Below, one piece after another: positions 8,881 through 16,849 of a stretch of DNA of 64,000 nt (position 1 is the first letter of the stretch; each line of letters starts with the position of its first letter). The position numbers were made by a program, and so were the translations under genes. Origin of the DNA: an uncultured Bacteroidales bacterium (GTDB taxonomy: Bacteria; Bacteroidota; Bacteroidia; Bacteroidales; P3); assembly GCA_900316055.1 (NCBI GenBank), contig ONBK01000001.1, positions 186,001-250,000 of the forward strand, written 5' to 3'. The notes below the pieces were generated by a model. The model was not told where the DNA came from. It searched no databases and saw only the letters and a list, made by a program, of their open reading frames with translations.

Positions 8881-9759
8881 ATGACAGAATTATTGGACGG
8901 CAAGGCGATGGCCTTGCAAATCAAGGACGAAATAGCCAATGAGGTTCGTGCGCTGACCCAGCAGGGTCGCCGTGCCCCCCATTTGGCCGCTGTAATCGTA
9001 GGCGAGGACGGAGCCAGCATGACTTACGTCGCCAACAAAGAGAAATCCTCCCACGAGGTGGGCTACACCTCGAGCGTCTACCGCATGAGCGAGAAGACCA
9101 CCGAGAAACAGCTGTTAGAAACCATCGAATTCCTCAACAACGACCCCGACATCGACGGCTTCATCGTGCAGCTGCCGCTGCCCAAACATATCAACGAGCA
9201 GAAGGTCATTAACGCCATCTCGCCCGACAAGGATGTTGACGGCTTCACCCCCGTGAACATCGGCCGCATGGTCCTCGGTGAGGAGTGCTTCACTCCCGCC
9301 ACCCCCATGGGCATCTGCACCCTGCTGAAACGCTACGGTATCGAGACCGCCGGTAAGCACTGCGTGGTACTGGGACGCTCGAACATCGTGGGCACTCCTG
9401 TCGCCAACCTGCTGAGCCGCAAAGGCTTCGACTGCACCGTCACCATCTGCCACAGTAAGACGCAAAACCTCAAGGAACTCTGCCTGCAGGCTGACATCCT
9501 GGTGGTGGCCATCGGCAAGCCCGAGTTCGTCACCGAGGATATGGTGAAGGAGGGCGCCGTGGTGGTCGACGTGGGCATCCATCGTGTGGCCGACGCTACG
9601 AAGAAGAACGGCTATCGCGTCATCGGCGACGTGAAGCACGACGAGGTGGACAAGAAATGCAGTTGGGTGACTCCCGTACCCGGCGGCGTAGGACCGCTGA
9701 CCATCGTCTCATTGCTTCAAAATACGATGGCCGCGTATAAAAGACATTGTAACGGTTAA
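8881..9759 (+). CDS. folD: methylenetetrahydrofolate dehydrogenase / methenyltetrahydrofolate cyclohydrolase
   Basis: 292 residues. Motifs are [16 protein letters not shown] (catalytic Tyr-x3-Lys), [13 protein letters not shown], and the dinucleotide-binding [14 protein letters not shown], ending with [11 protein letters not shown]. It interconverts 5,10-methylene-, methenyl- and 10-formyl-tetrahydrofolate for purine and formylmethionine synthesis. It lies in a unit with ffh and is followed by a strong bidirectional terminator. Nothing unusual is seen. Confidence 0.97.
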   Translation: MTELLDGKAMALQIKDEIANEVRALTQQGRRAPHLAAVIVGEDGASMTYVANKEKSSHEVGYTSSVYRMSEKTTEKQLLETIEFLNNDPDIDGFIVQLPLPKHINEQKVINAISPDKDVDGFTPVNIGRMVLGEECFTPATPMGICTLLKRYGIETAGKHCVVLGRSNIVGTPVANLLSRKGFDCTVTICHSKTQNLKELCLQADILVVAIGKPEFVTEDMVKEGAVVVDVGIHRVADATKKNGYRVIGDVKHDEVDKKCSWVTPVPGGVGPLTIVSLLQNTMAAYKRHCNG

Positions 9760-9771
9760 AATATAGAGAGA

Positions 9772-9803
9772 AAAGTAGCGTGACCTTAAAGCCACGCTAC
9801 TTT
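9772..9803. terminator. bidirectional terminator between folD and a small lipoprotein gene
   Basis: Perfect 11-bp stem AAAGTAGCGTG / CACGCTACTTT with a 10-base loop, between convergent genes. The A- and T-rich ends serve both directions. Confidence 0.8.
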
Positions 9804-9822
9804 CATCCTAAATCAGGAAGGC

Positions 9823-10029
9823 TCAGATTTCAGAGCAATTTGTAACTTGGGTAACACCATTAATAGTCTGAGTTACAGAAAGATCACTGCAGCTCTCGAC
9901 TCCAGTGAGTGTAACTTCCTGCATCACTTCACCATTCATTGTGGTAGTGCATTTGCAATCAACTTTTTTTTTGCAGCCAACGAGGCAGAAAACCATGGCA
10001 ACGGCGGCCAAGAACATTACTTTCTTCAT
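9823..10029 (-). CDS. small lipoprotein, unknown function
   Basis: 68 residues. The signal MKKVMFLAAVAMVFCLVGC ends in the lipobox LVGC, followed by KKKVDCKCTTTMNGEV and two further cysteines. The mature part of about 50 residues is Thr/Val-rich and probably forms a small disulfide-containing beta fold. Short lipoproteins of this kind are frequent in Bacteroidales and have no assigned role. It has its own -7 promoter element and shares a terminator with folD. It is not part of an evident operon. Confidence 0.75.
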   Translation of the reverse strand: MKKVMFLAAVAMVFCLVGCKKKVDCKCTTTMNGEVMQEVTLTGVESCSDLSVTQTINGVTQVTNCSEI

Positions 10030-10063
10030 GATTTTTTTGTTTTTGGGGTTAGTAATTCAGCCA

Positions 10064-10071
10064 CAAAAATA
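10064..10071 (-). promoter_or_regulatory. -7 promoter element for the small lipoprotein gene
   Basis: TATTTTTG about 35 bases upstream of the ATG at 10029. The remaining stretch to 10263 is AT-rich with no further gene. Confidence 0.5.
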
Positions 10072-10263
10072 GGAAAAAAAACAACACTAACATTTTTTTT
10101 ACTTCTTCGCGCGAGCGGGGGGGGTAAAAATATGATTCACAACATGTTACATGCGCGATTTTTTGGGGCTACAATTCACAAAATAAGGCAAAAACAAAGA
10201 AATAATTCCCTTAAAAAAAAATTTTGATGTATTCCGATACATGCCTAACCGTCCCGTCCAAAA

Positions 10264-10884
10264 CTATAAGGGGAGGTAAATCACTTTCTTCGTTTCGAAG
10301 AACTCTTCTTCGAACCATTCGCTGATGTCCCACGTCTTCACCTTGTGGCGGAAGGGGAAGAGTTCGTTCGTCAGGTCACCACCCTTGAGGTAGAGGATGC
10401 CGTTACGGAGAGTGTTGTATTGTGTCTTTGAGATTTTCTTTTTCACCCAGGGGACAAATTCACCCAGGGTGGTAACGGCGCGCGAAACGACGAAATCGAA
10501 CTCGCCGTCGAGTTGCTCGGCACGTATCTGTTGCGCTTTGGTATTAGTGAGTCCGAGGCGGTCGATCACATCGCTCACCACTTTGATTTTCTTTCCGATG
10601 GAGTCGATAAGCGTGAAGCGGGCATCGGGAAACATGATGGCCAGAGGCACACCGGGAAATCCGCCGCCGGTGCCCACGTCAAGGATTTCGCTCATCGGTG
10701 CAAAGGGCATCACCTTGGCGATCGCCAACGAGTGCAGCACATGATGCTCGTAGAAGTGCTCCATATCCTTACGCGAGATGACGTTAATCTGGGCATTCCA
10801 TTCCTCATAAAGAGGTAAAAGAGCGGCAAACTGTTCACGCTGCCGCTCTGTCAATTTGGGGAAATATTTTATAATAATATCCAC
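10264..10884 (-). CDS. rsmG: 16S rRNA (guanine-527-N7) methyltransferase RsmG
   Basis: 206 residues of the expected length. The AdoMet motif is ILDVGTGGGFPGVPLAI, with downstream DSIGKKIKVV and SRAVTTL typical of RsmG/GidB. It methylates G527 in the 530 loop of 16S rRNA. It lies downstream of the primary sigma factor gene on the same strand; the 35-base gap consists largely of a heptamer array. The product is cytosolic. Confidence 0.95.
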   Translation of the reverse strand: MDIIIKYFPKLTERQREQFAALLPLYEEWNAQINVISRKDMEHFYEHHVLHSLAIAKVMPFAPMSEILDVGTGGGFPGVPLAIMFPDARFTLIDSIGKKIKVVSDVIDRLGLTNTKAQQIRAEQLDGEFDFVVSRAVTTLGEFVPWVKKKISKTQYNTLRNGILYLKGGDLTNELFPFRHKVKTWDISEWFEEEFFETKKVIYLPL

Positions 10885-10890
10885 TTTGTC

Positions 10891-10918
10891 ATTAACCTAT
10901 AACCTCAAACCAATAACC
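10891..10918 (-). repeat. heptamer array (ATAACC type) upstream of rsmG
   Basis: On the + strand: ATTAACC, TATAACC, TCAAACC, AATAACC. It lies 6 bases before the rsmG start codon and directly after the sigma-factor stop. Similar words occur at 47269 and in the RNase P RNA gene at 48513. Confidence 0.75.
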
Positions 10919-10919
10919 A

Positions 10920-11780
10920 TTACAGATACGCTTTCAGGTGTTTGCTCTTGCTGCTGGTCTTCAAGCGTTTGATACCTTTCTCCTTGATTTGACGCACACG
11001 CTCGCGAGTGAGATTGAACTTCATGGCAATCTCGTCGAGGCTCAGCGGGTGAGGCAAACCTATGCCAAAGTACATCTTGATAACCTCGCGCTCATATTCG
11101 GTCAGCGTGGAGAGGCTGCGCTCAATCTCCTGGGAAAGCGATTCCTGCATCAACTTGCTGTCGGTCGGAGGAGTGTCCTCGTTGGGCAGCACATCGACGA
11201 AGTTCACATCCTCGTCGCTGGCCAACGGTGCGTCGATGGAAACGTGACGGCCGCTGATGCCCATGATGGCCTTGATTTTGTCCTCGGGGATGTCGAGCAG
11301 TTCGGCCAACTCCTCCTCTGAAGGCGGACGCTCGAGTTGCTGCTCCAGTTTGGAGATTTCCTTTTTCAGTTTGTTGAGGGCACCCAACTGGTTGGAGGGC
11401 AGACGCACGATGCGGCTGTTCTCGGCGATAGCCTGGAGGATGCTCTGGCGAATCCACCACACGGCGTAGGAGATGAACTTGAAACCGCGGGTCTCATCGA
11501 AGCGTTTGGCAGCCTTGATAAGTCCCACATTGCCTTCGTTAATGAGGTCGGGCAGAGAAAGTCCCTGATTCTGATATTGCTTGGCCACCGACACCACAAA
11601 GCGCAGGTTAGCCTTGGTGAGGCGTTCCAATGCGGCCTGGTCGCCCTGCTTGATGCGCTGCGCAAGCTGCACCTCCTGCTCGGGGGTAAGCAACTCCTCG
11701 CTGCAGATATCCTGCAGGTATTTGTCCAGAGATTTGATGTCGCGGTTGGTAATCGAATGTGTAATCTTCAGTTGTCTCAT
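10920..11780 (-). CDS. rpoD: primary RNA polymerase sigma factor (RpoD/SigA type)
   Basis: 286 residues, the short form usual in Bacteroidota, without the large acidic N-terminal region. Region 1.2 starts at DKYLQDI. Region 2 has [29 protein letters not shown] and the -10-recognition helix AVWWIRQSI. Region 3 follows, and region 4 has [20 protein letters not shown]. It recognises the TTTG/TAnnTTTG promoters seen throughout the window. A paired TTAGGTGAT motif lies just before the start codon. Confidence 0.95.
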   Translation of the reverse strand: MRQLKITHSITNRDIKSLDKYLQDICSEELLTPEQEVQLAQRIKQGDQAALERLTKANLRFVVSVAKQYQNQGLSLPDLINEGNVGLIKAAKRFDETRGFKFISYAVWWIRQSILQAIAENSRIVRLPSNQLGALNKLKKEISKLEQQLERPPSEEELAELLDIPEDKIKAIMGISGRHVSIDAPLASDEDVNFVDVLPNEDTPPTDSKLMQESLSQEIERSLSTLTEYEREVIKMYFGIGLPHPLSLDEIAMKFNLTRERVRQIKEKGIKRLKTSSKSKHLKAYL

Positions 11781-12073
11781 ACATCACCTAATTAGTTATC
11801 ACCTAAAATTATAACCAAGTAACGCAGAAATTTCTAAAATGTTACATTGTGTGTATATTTTTTTTCTTAAAAGCTGTTTTTTTAACATTTCAAGAGTTTC
11901 CATCCTTACATTTTCACCATCATCCCCACAAAACAAAGAAGAATCTAAACAATTATGTATCAGCAGAAAATAGCACTGAAGGAAAAATACTTTTGACAAG
12001 GAGATTTTTCCTATCGAAATTTTGCGTATCTTTGCATTCGAAAAAACATTCATAAAACAAAAAACAACCATTT
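11781..12073. other. divergent intergenic region between sigma factor and lipoprotein genes
   Basis: AT-rich spacer of 293 bases. It holds the promoter of the + gene at 12027 and, near the sigma-factor start, two TTAGGTGAT copies spaced 16 bases apart on the - strand. I see no RNA gene or further open frame with coding character. Confidence 0.4.
12027..12034 (+). promoter_or_regulatory. -7 promoter element for a lipoprotein gene
   Basis: TATCTTTGCA lies 39 bases before the ATG at 12074. Confidence 0.65.
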
Positions 12074-12526
12074 ATGAAAAAGCTCATCTTACCTGTCCTT
12101 GCGGCACTTCTTATGGGGTTGTTCTCCACCTCGTGCCATAAGGACGATGTGATTGAAAGCATGAATACGGTATGGACCGAATTCACTGTAACCAACGACA
12201 TGTGGACTGTCGACCAAGCTACCGACGATTTGGTATGTTCCCTGGAATGGGATGTGCTGACAGATTACGTGTTGAGGTGTGGTAATGTGCAGGCCTACAT
12301 GTATGAGGGTGTTCGCCAAGTGCCGCTGCCTTATGTCTACCCGGTCACTTTCTCTAATGGCGAAGTACGTCCTTTGGAAATCCGCTTCGACTTTGAAAAG
12401 GGCATTATCACCTTCATCGTCACCGACTGTGGCGAATATCTAACCGACCAGGCCACCCTGCTGACCATGCGTTTCCGCGCTGTCTGCACCTATCCGGTCA
12501 ACTATGTGTTGCCCCACGACAAATAG
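12074..12526 (+). CDS. lipoprotein of unknown function
   Basis: 150 residues. The signal ends at STSC (Cys21), followed by HKDDVIESMNTVWTEFTV. The mature part is predicted all-beta, with alternating hydrophobic residues (YVYPVTFSNGEVRPLEIRFD). The size and overall character recall small Bacteroidales periplasmic lipoproteins, but I cannot name a family. It is monocistronic, with its own promoter. It converges on the mannosidase gene with a gap of only 3 bases and no visible terminator hairpin, so read-through antisense transcription is possible. Confidence 0.7.
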   Translation: MKKLILPVLAALLMGLFSTSCHKDDVIESMNTVWTEFTVTNDMWTVDQATDDLVCSLEWDVLTDYVLRCGNVQAYMYEGVRQVPLPYVYPVTFSNGEVRPLEIRFDFEKGIITFIVTDCGEYLTDQATLLTMRFRAVCTYPVNYVLPHDK

Positions 12527-12529
12527 TCG

Positions 12530-14581
12530 TTAGCGAAGCATCACCTCATTAAGGGTCTTGACTCTCACCTCCAAGTTTCCAATGTCGGCCTTCGGGTCGA
12601 CGGGAATGAAACGGGAAGTGAGGGTCTCGCCTTTTCTAAGGTCGAAGAAATTATGGGTGAAGTGGCCGTTGAGGTGAGGCTCTGTCTCAAGATAGACATC
12701 GTAGAGGTCGCTCTCGGCGGTGATGGTAACCTCCAGATGAGAGGTGAGAGATGACAGGTGAAAGGTGTATTTTGGTTCGGAATAGGTACGATCCTTGGGA
12801 TAAACACAGTAATATTGCTCCCACTGCCGGAGGTTGACATCATCGGCATACAACGCCTGCGCCCTGTAATGCAACGCTTTCCAGTTGCCATAAAAATCGA
12901 TTGACGACCATGAAGCCACTGGCCAGCAGTCGTTGAGTTGCCAGTAGAGCGTACCCATGCAGTGGGGCTGATGTTTGATGTGCTGGAAAATGCCGTAACC
13001 CGTTCCCCATGCTTGAAGCAACTGACTGACATAGCAGAAATCCTCGAGGTTCAAACTCTTACTGTCACAGCCATAGTACTGCATCATGGCTTTATCGATA
13101 ATCTCGCGACCACGCGAATGTTTTTGATGATTTTTGAGTGTCGGCGAGTCGATATAGAGCTGGTCTTCAGGGCAGAACTGACGAATGGTGCTAATCATGG
13201 GATAGCTCTGGAAGCCATATTCGCTCATGAAGCGTCCCGTCTTCTCGGCATATTTCTCAAAAGGCTCCTCGCCCCACCAGACACCCCAGTAGTGGCTGTC
13301 GCCATGAGTGATGCATTCCGGATGTCCCCAGCCGTAGAGGGGCGAGGTAGTGATGTAGGGGCGATGCAGGGGGTCGCAATCTCTCACCGCTTGCGCCAAC
13401 AGACTAGTTGTACTAGTATTACTAGTCATACTAGTATACCCAAAGAGGGTATCCATCGCTTTTTCGAGTCTTGCACGCTGCTCGGGAGTCCATTTATAAA
13501 CTCCTTGCCAGCCCCAGTCTTCCCATCCATTCTTCACCTCGTTGTTGCCGCACCAGAGCACCACACAGGGATGCTTCGCAATGCGCCTGACATTCTGGTA
13601 GGCCTCTTCCTTAATGCTCTCCAACATCAGCGAGTCGTCCGGATAGAGCATGGTGCTGAAGTTGAAATCCATCCAGACCATGATATCCAGCGAATCGCAG
13701 AGGTCAAAGAAGTAGTCGTGCTCATAGATGCCGCCACCCCATAGGCGGAGCATGTTGAAACCCGCCTCCTTGGCGGAACAGAGCAGGTGACAGTATCGGG
13801 CGCGATTGGCGCTGTCGAGGACAGGGAAACTGTGGACGGGAATCCAGTTGGCACCCTTGACGAAGAGGGGCTTTCCATCGCGGTAGAAGGTGAAACTTTG
13901 ACCGATGCTGTCGGCCTCCTGACGCAATTCAATTGTCCTTTCGCTCCTTTTCACTCCCTCCTCACTCCCTTTCACTCCTTTATTTGTGATATACACGGGC
14001 TTCCAGATGCCGCAAGTGGGCAGCGTGGGGCCCCAGTCCCAGCCCTGCTGGTAGGGTGCAATGCGCGTGAACGCCCTCCAGTCGGGCAGCGGGATGCCAT
14101 AGTCGACTTCGCGTACAGAGTCGGCCAATGGGGAAAAAGATACTATGACAAGGATGCTGTCGTAGTGTTCCCTGCTGGTAGAGATGGGAATGACACTTTC
14201 GACAAACATATTGTCTATCGCCTCGGTGCCCACTTCCGGATCCAAATCTCCCCAAAAAGCAACCCACGTAACCAATGCATTCCCTGCCAACCCTTCGCAA
14301 ACAAGATAGAGCGGTCCTTCGGGGACATCCTCACCACGTAAAACGGTACGGTATTCCCATTCACATAGATTCACCCACCACACGGAATCCTCATTGGTTG
14401 CCATGTATGGATCGGGTATAAGCCCGTTGTCCATCAAGTCGGTGTGGATAAAACCTGGCACCGTGGCGGGATACCACCGCCCATTGTATTTAAAATGCCA
14501 GTCGGTCAGCTCCACATGGTCGAGTTTCGTTGCACAGGCCACCAGCAGCAACGGTAGCAGGAAAAGAAGCGTCCGTTTCAT
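12530..14581 (-). CDS. GH2 beta-mannosidase-like lipoprotein lacking the usual second domain
   Basis: 683 residues; the lipobox LLVAC anchors it in the membrane. Sugar-binding domain 1 spans about 25-195 and ends CGIWKPVYI. The TIM barrel starts about residue 230 (DGKPLFVKGANWIPVHS), with acid/base Glu348 (WCGNNE) and nucleophile Glu454 (SEYGFQSYP). Family members normally have an Ig-like domain of about 100 residues between these parts; here only about 30 residues remain, and they include the repeat-encoded NKGVKGSEEGVKRSER. Two more repeat arrays are translated (SMTSNTSTTS; TFHLSSLTSHL). It should release mannose from oligosaccharides if it still folds. Confidence 0.88.
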   Translation of the reverse strand: MKRTLLFLLPLLLVACATKLDHVELTDWHFKYNGRWYPATVPGFIHTDLMDNGLIPDPYMATNEDSVWWVNLCEWEYRTVLRGEDVPEGPLYLVCEGLAGNALVTWVAFWGDLDPEVGTEAIDNMFVESVIPISTSREHYDSILVIVSFSPLADSVREVDYGIPLPDWRAFTRIAPYQQGWDWGPTLPTCGIWKPVYITNKGVKGSEEGVKRSERTIELRQEADSIGQSFTFYRDGKPLFVKGANWIPVHSFPVLDSANRARYCHLLCSAKEAGFNMLRLWGGGIYEHDYFFDLCDSLDIMVWMDFNFSTMLYPDDSLMLESIKEEAYQNVRRIAKHPCVVLWCGNNEVKNGWEDWGWQGVYKWTPEQRARLEKAMDTLFGYTSMTSNTSTTSLLAQAVRDCDPLHRPYITTSPLYGWGHPECITHGDSHYWGVWWGEEPFEKYAEKTGRFMSEYGFQSYPMISTIRQFCPEDQLYIDSPTLKNHQKHSRGREIIDKAMMQYYGCDSKSLNLEDFCYVSQLLQAWGTGYGIFQHIKHQPHCMGTLYWQLNDCWPVASWSSIDFYGNWKALHYRAQALYADDVNLRQWEQYYCVYPKDRTYSEPKYTFHLSSLTSHLEVTITAESDLYDVYLETEPHLNGHFTHNFFDLRKGETLTSRFIPVDPKADIGNLEVRVKTLNEVMLR
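12736..12770 (-). repeat. heptamer array (GGTGAAA type) in the mannosidase gene
   Basis: On the + strand: GATGAGA, GGTGAGA, GATGACA, GGTGAAA, GGTGTAT. It encodes TFHLSSLTSHL in the C-terminal beta domain. Confidence 0.8.
13403..13438 (-). repeat. nonamer array ACTAGTnnn in the mannosidase gene
   Basis: ACTAGTTGT, ACTAGTATT, ACTAGTCAT, ACTAGTATA: a constant SpeI-like hexamer and three free bases. It encodes TSMTSNTSTTS in a surface loop. The same family occurs in cinA at 15509. Confidence 0.9.
13937..13977 (-). repeat. decamer array CTTTTCACTC at the lost-domain junction of the mannosidase
   Basis: On the + strand: CCTTTCGCTC, CTTTTCACTC, CCTCCTCACTC, CCTTTCACTC. It encodes GVKGSEEGVKRSER exactly where the Ig-like domain is missing. 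Confidence 0.8.
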
Positions 14582-14594
14582 TTATCTTAAATAC

Positions 14595-14621
14595 ATTAAA
14601 CTACTGTCTACCCAACTACTT
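14595..14621 (-). repeat. short repeat (AACTACT words) before the mannosidase gene
   Basis: TTAAACTACTG and CCAACTACTTT: two degenerate words resembling the 15-mer pair at 58852. Confidence 0.4.
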
Positions 14622-14993
14622 TGTTTTCCAAAAGGCGAAGACGACGGCGAGGATGATGCAGCCAAAGCTAACAATATGATTCCATCGAATAGGCTCCCCT
14701 TTGAAGACCGTAGCCACAATAATGGTAAAGACCAACAGCGAGATACATTCCTGGATGATTTTCAACTCCATGAGAGAGAATGGTCCACCGTTAATCTGAC
14801 TGCCGATGCGGTTGGCGGGAATCATGAAAGCATACTCAAACAGCGCTAACCCCCACGAAGTGACGATGATAAGGATAAGGGGCCAGTCGGTATTAATTTT
14901 CAGTTCCGTAAGCTTCAGGTTCCCATACCAGGCGAAGGTCATAAAAACATTGCTCACCACGAGCAACAGAATTGTTATCAGTGCTTTTGACAT
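14616..14993 (-). CDS. DMT-superfamily membrane protein (DUF486)
   Basis: 125 residues with four predicted membrane helices (ALITILLLVVSNVFMTFAWY; WPLILIIVTSWGLALFEYAF; ISLLVFTIIVATVF; IVSFGCIILAVVFAFW). The motif FEYAFMIPANRIG is characteristic of DUF486 proteins, small multidrug-resistance-like transporters of unknown substrate. It probably dimerises, as four-helix DMT proteins do. It overlaps the end of cinA by 16 bases on the same strand, so the two are likely co-translated. Confidence 0.85.
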   Translation of the reverse strand: MSKALITILLLVVSNVFMTFAWYGNLKLTELKINTDWPLILIIVTSWGLALFEYAFMIPANRIGSQINGGPFSLMELKIIQECISLLVFTIIVATVFKGEPIRWNHIVSFGCIILAVVFAFWKTK

Positions 14994-16246
14994 AGCAATC
15001 TCATTAACATAGAATAGGCTTGGTTTGTGGTGCGGTCGATGGTTTGCTGGCGGCGGTCACCGTAGTGCATTAACTGCGTAACAGTCTTCTCTTTGTTGCA
15101 GACGGCCACCCAGACGGTTCCAACGGGTTTCTCCGGTGTGCCTCCTCCGGGACCGGCGATACCTGTAGTGGCGATAGCGTAGTCGGCACCTAACCGATTT
15201 CGTACCCCTTCCACCATCTCACGGACGGTTTCCTCGCTCACAGCGCCGTGAGTCACGAGCGTCTCGTGCTTCACGCCGAGGGTGCTCTCCTTCACCTCGT
15301 TGCTATAGGCCACCACACCCCCTTTGAAATAGGCTGAGGCGCCAGCTTGCGCCGTGAGCAGACGCGCGATATTGCCACCCGTGCAACTTTCAGCGGTGGC
15401 AAGGGTCTCCCCTCTCTCGATTAGCGTCTTATGGACCAACTCATCAAGGGTCTCGCAGTCCTCGCCGACGATGTACTGACCAGCGAGGGCATAGAGCCCC
15501 GGCAGGAGACTAGTTAAACTAGTTCCACTAGTTCCACTAGTGAATCTAGCAGTCAGCCTCAGCTTGACCATTCCCGCCACAGGCAGGTAAGCCAACTTGA
15601 CATTTTTCGGCAGCGACAACTCCCACGGTTCTATCAAATCGCTCAAAAAGCTCTCGCCGATGCCCTGCACCAAGATGTTTTTAGTGATGATGGTATCGGT
15701 GCCAAAGGTCTCCTGCAACTTGGGAACAACGCGATTCTTCATCAGCCACTCCATCTCGAAGGGCACCCCAGGCATGGACACCAGGACTTTATTTTTTTCA
15801 CCTTTCACCTTTGACTTTTCACCTTTACTGAACCACATGCACGGGGCGGTGCCTAAATCGTTGTTCAGCACGTCGCAGCACTTAGGTACCAGCGCCTGAG
15901 CACGGTTCACAGGCGTCAGTTCGTAGCCTCGGGCAGCGAAGATACGTTTCACATTCTCCAATGCCATCTCATTTTCCACCAGCTCGCTATCGAAATATTC
16001 GCACAGCAGTTTCTTGGTGATGTCGTCCTTCGTGGGTCCAAGGCCACCAGTGACCAACACAGCATCGCTCTCACACATCGCCTCGTCAACGGCATCCCAG
16101 ATGTCCTTGTATACATCGCCCACCACCATAGTCTTGCAGACTTCCATACCCGCTCCGGTGAGCAGACGGCTCATTGTCGAGGCATTGGTGTTGACGACCT
16201 GCCCAATCAGCAGTTCGTCACCTATATTAATGATTGTAACGTTCAT
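14978..16246 (-). CDS. cinA: CinA: nicotinamide-nucleotide amidase / COG1058 fusion
   Basis: 422 residues. The N-terminal MoaB/MogA-like domain has NIGDELLIGQVVNTN and VTGGLGPTKDDITK. The C-terminal PncC amidase domain has TAESCTGGNIA, VVAYSNEVK and ATTGIAGPGGGTPEKPVGTV. It recycles NMN to nicotinate mononucleotide. Two repeat insertions are translated: SKGEKSKVKGEKNKV in domain 1 (TTTCACC heptamers) and TARFTSGTSGTSLTSLLP between the domains (ACTAGTTCC nonamers). Both fall in loops. It overlaps folA by 4 bases. Confidence 0.93.
   Translation of the reverse strand: MNVTIINIGDELLIGQVVNTNASTMSRLLTGAGMEVCKTMVVGDVYKDIWDAVDEAMCESDAVLVTGGLGPTKDDITKKLLCEYFDSELVENEMALENVKRIFAARGYELTPVNRAQALVPKCCDVLNNDLGTAPCMWFSKGEKSKVKGEKNKVLVSMPGVPFEMEWLMKNRVVPKLQETFGTDTIITKNILVQGIGESFLSDLIEPWELSLPKNVKLAYLPVAGMVKLRLTARFTSGTSGTSLTSLLPGLYALAGQYIVGEDCETLDELVHKTLIERGETLATAESCTGGNIARLLTAQAGASAYFKGGVVAYSNEVKESTLGVKHETLVTHGAVSEETVREMVEGVRNRLGADYAIATTGIAGPGGGTPEKPVGTVWVAVCNKEKTVTQLMHYGDRRQQTIDRTTNQAYSMLMRLLCQKH
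15509..15544 (-). repeat. nonamer array ACTAGTTCC in cinA
   Basis: ACTAGTTAA, ACTAGTTCC, ACTAGTTCC, ACTAGTGAA. It encodes SGTSGTSLTS in the interdomain linker. The same hexamer core occurs at 13403. Confidence 0.9.
15796..15823 (-). repeat. heptamer array TTTCACC in cinA
   Basis: TTTCACC, TTTCACC, TTTGACT, TTTCACC on the + strand. It encodes KGEKSKVKGEK. Confidence 0.85.
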
Positions 16247-16782
16247 AATTTATATTTTCTGTCGTACTCCTCATAGGCGTAGTCCAAGCCACTCTCCTCG
16301 TCGAACATCGGCTCACTGAGGTTCACCAGCGTGAATTCTGACATATCGATGGTTGGGAAAAAGACATCGGCTTCATAGTCGCGGTACACCCGAGTGATAT
16401 ACAAACGATTGGCGAATGGCAGAAGAAGCTGATAGATGGCCGCGCCACCCATGACGAATACTTCTTCGTCGCAATCTTTCAGCGTCTTAAACAACTCATT
16501 CACGCTGTGTACAACCTCGGCACCTTCGGCCTCAAAGTCGGGATTTTGTGTGAAGACGATATTTTTTCTGCCAGGCAAAGGACGCTTAGGCAGACTTTCC
16601 CATGTCTTGCGTCCCATCACCACAGGATGGCCCGTAGTGAGTTTCTTGAATCGTTTCAAGTCGCCACTGAGGTGCCACAGCAGGTCATTGTTCTTGCCAA
16701 TAGCACCGTTCTGCGCAATGGCCACAATAATGCTCAGGTTGGGTTTCTTATTGATATCTATCATATTTTTTCTATTTTTCAA
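16243..16782 (-). CDS. folA: dihydrofolate reductase
   Basis: 179 residues. Motifs are LSIIVAIAQNGAIGKNNDLLWHL (catalytic acid in the substrate pocket), MGRKTWESLPKRPLPGRKN and FVMGGAAIYQLLLP. It reduces dihydrofolate with NADPH. The first residues MKNRKNMIDINKKPN may be too long; Met at 16764 is an alternative start. It lies between hydF and cinA on the same strand and overlaps cinA by ATGA. The 36-base gap to hydF is occupied by part of an inverted decamer-word structure. Confidence 0.95.
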   Translation of the reverse strand: MKNRKNMIDINKKPNLSIIVAIAQNGAIGKNNDLLWHLSGDLKRFKKLTTGHPVVMGRKTWESLPKRPLPGRKNIVFTQNPDFEAEGAEVVHSVNELFKTLKDCDEEVFVMGGAAIYQLLLPFANRLYITRVYRDYEADVFFPTIDMSEFTLVNLSEPMFDEESGLDYAYEEYDRKYKL

Positions 16783-16784
16783 TC

Positions 16785-16849
16785 AGATTGGAAAAGATTT
16801 TAAAAGAAAATATTTGCGTCAGCCTTTCTTTTCCAATCTTTTAAAATCT
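16785..16849. repeat. inverted pair of decamer words at the hydF-folA junction
   Basis: AGATTGGAAA then AGATTTTAAA (16785-16804); on the opposite strand AGATTTTAAA then AGATTGGAAA (16849-16830). The two words are exchanged in order, so this is not a simple hairpin. It covers the hydF stop codon and encodes its last residues. Confidence 0.75.

Noticed and set aside
9847-10227. Plus-strand frame opposite the small lipoprotein gene
   Set aside because: It overlaps a lipoprotein gene with a clear signal peptide and promoter, and its product is Phe/Asn/Lys low-complexity sequence from AT-rich DNA.
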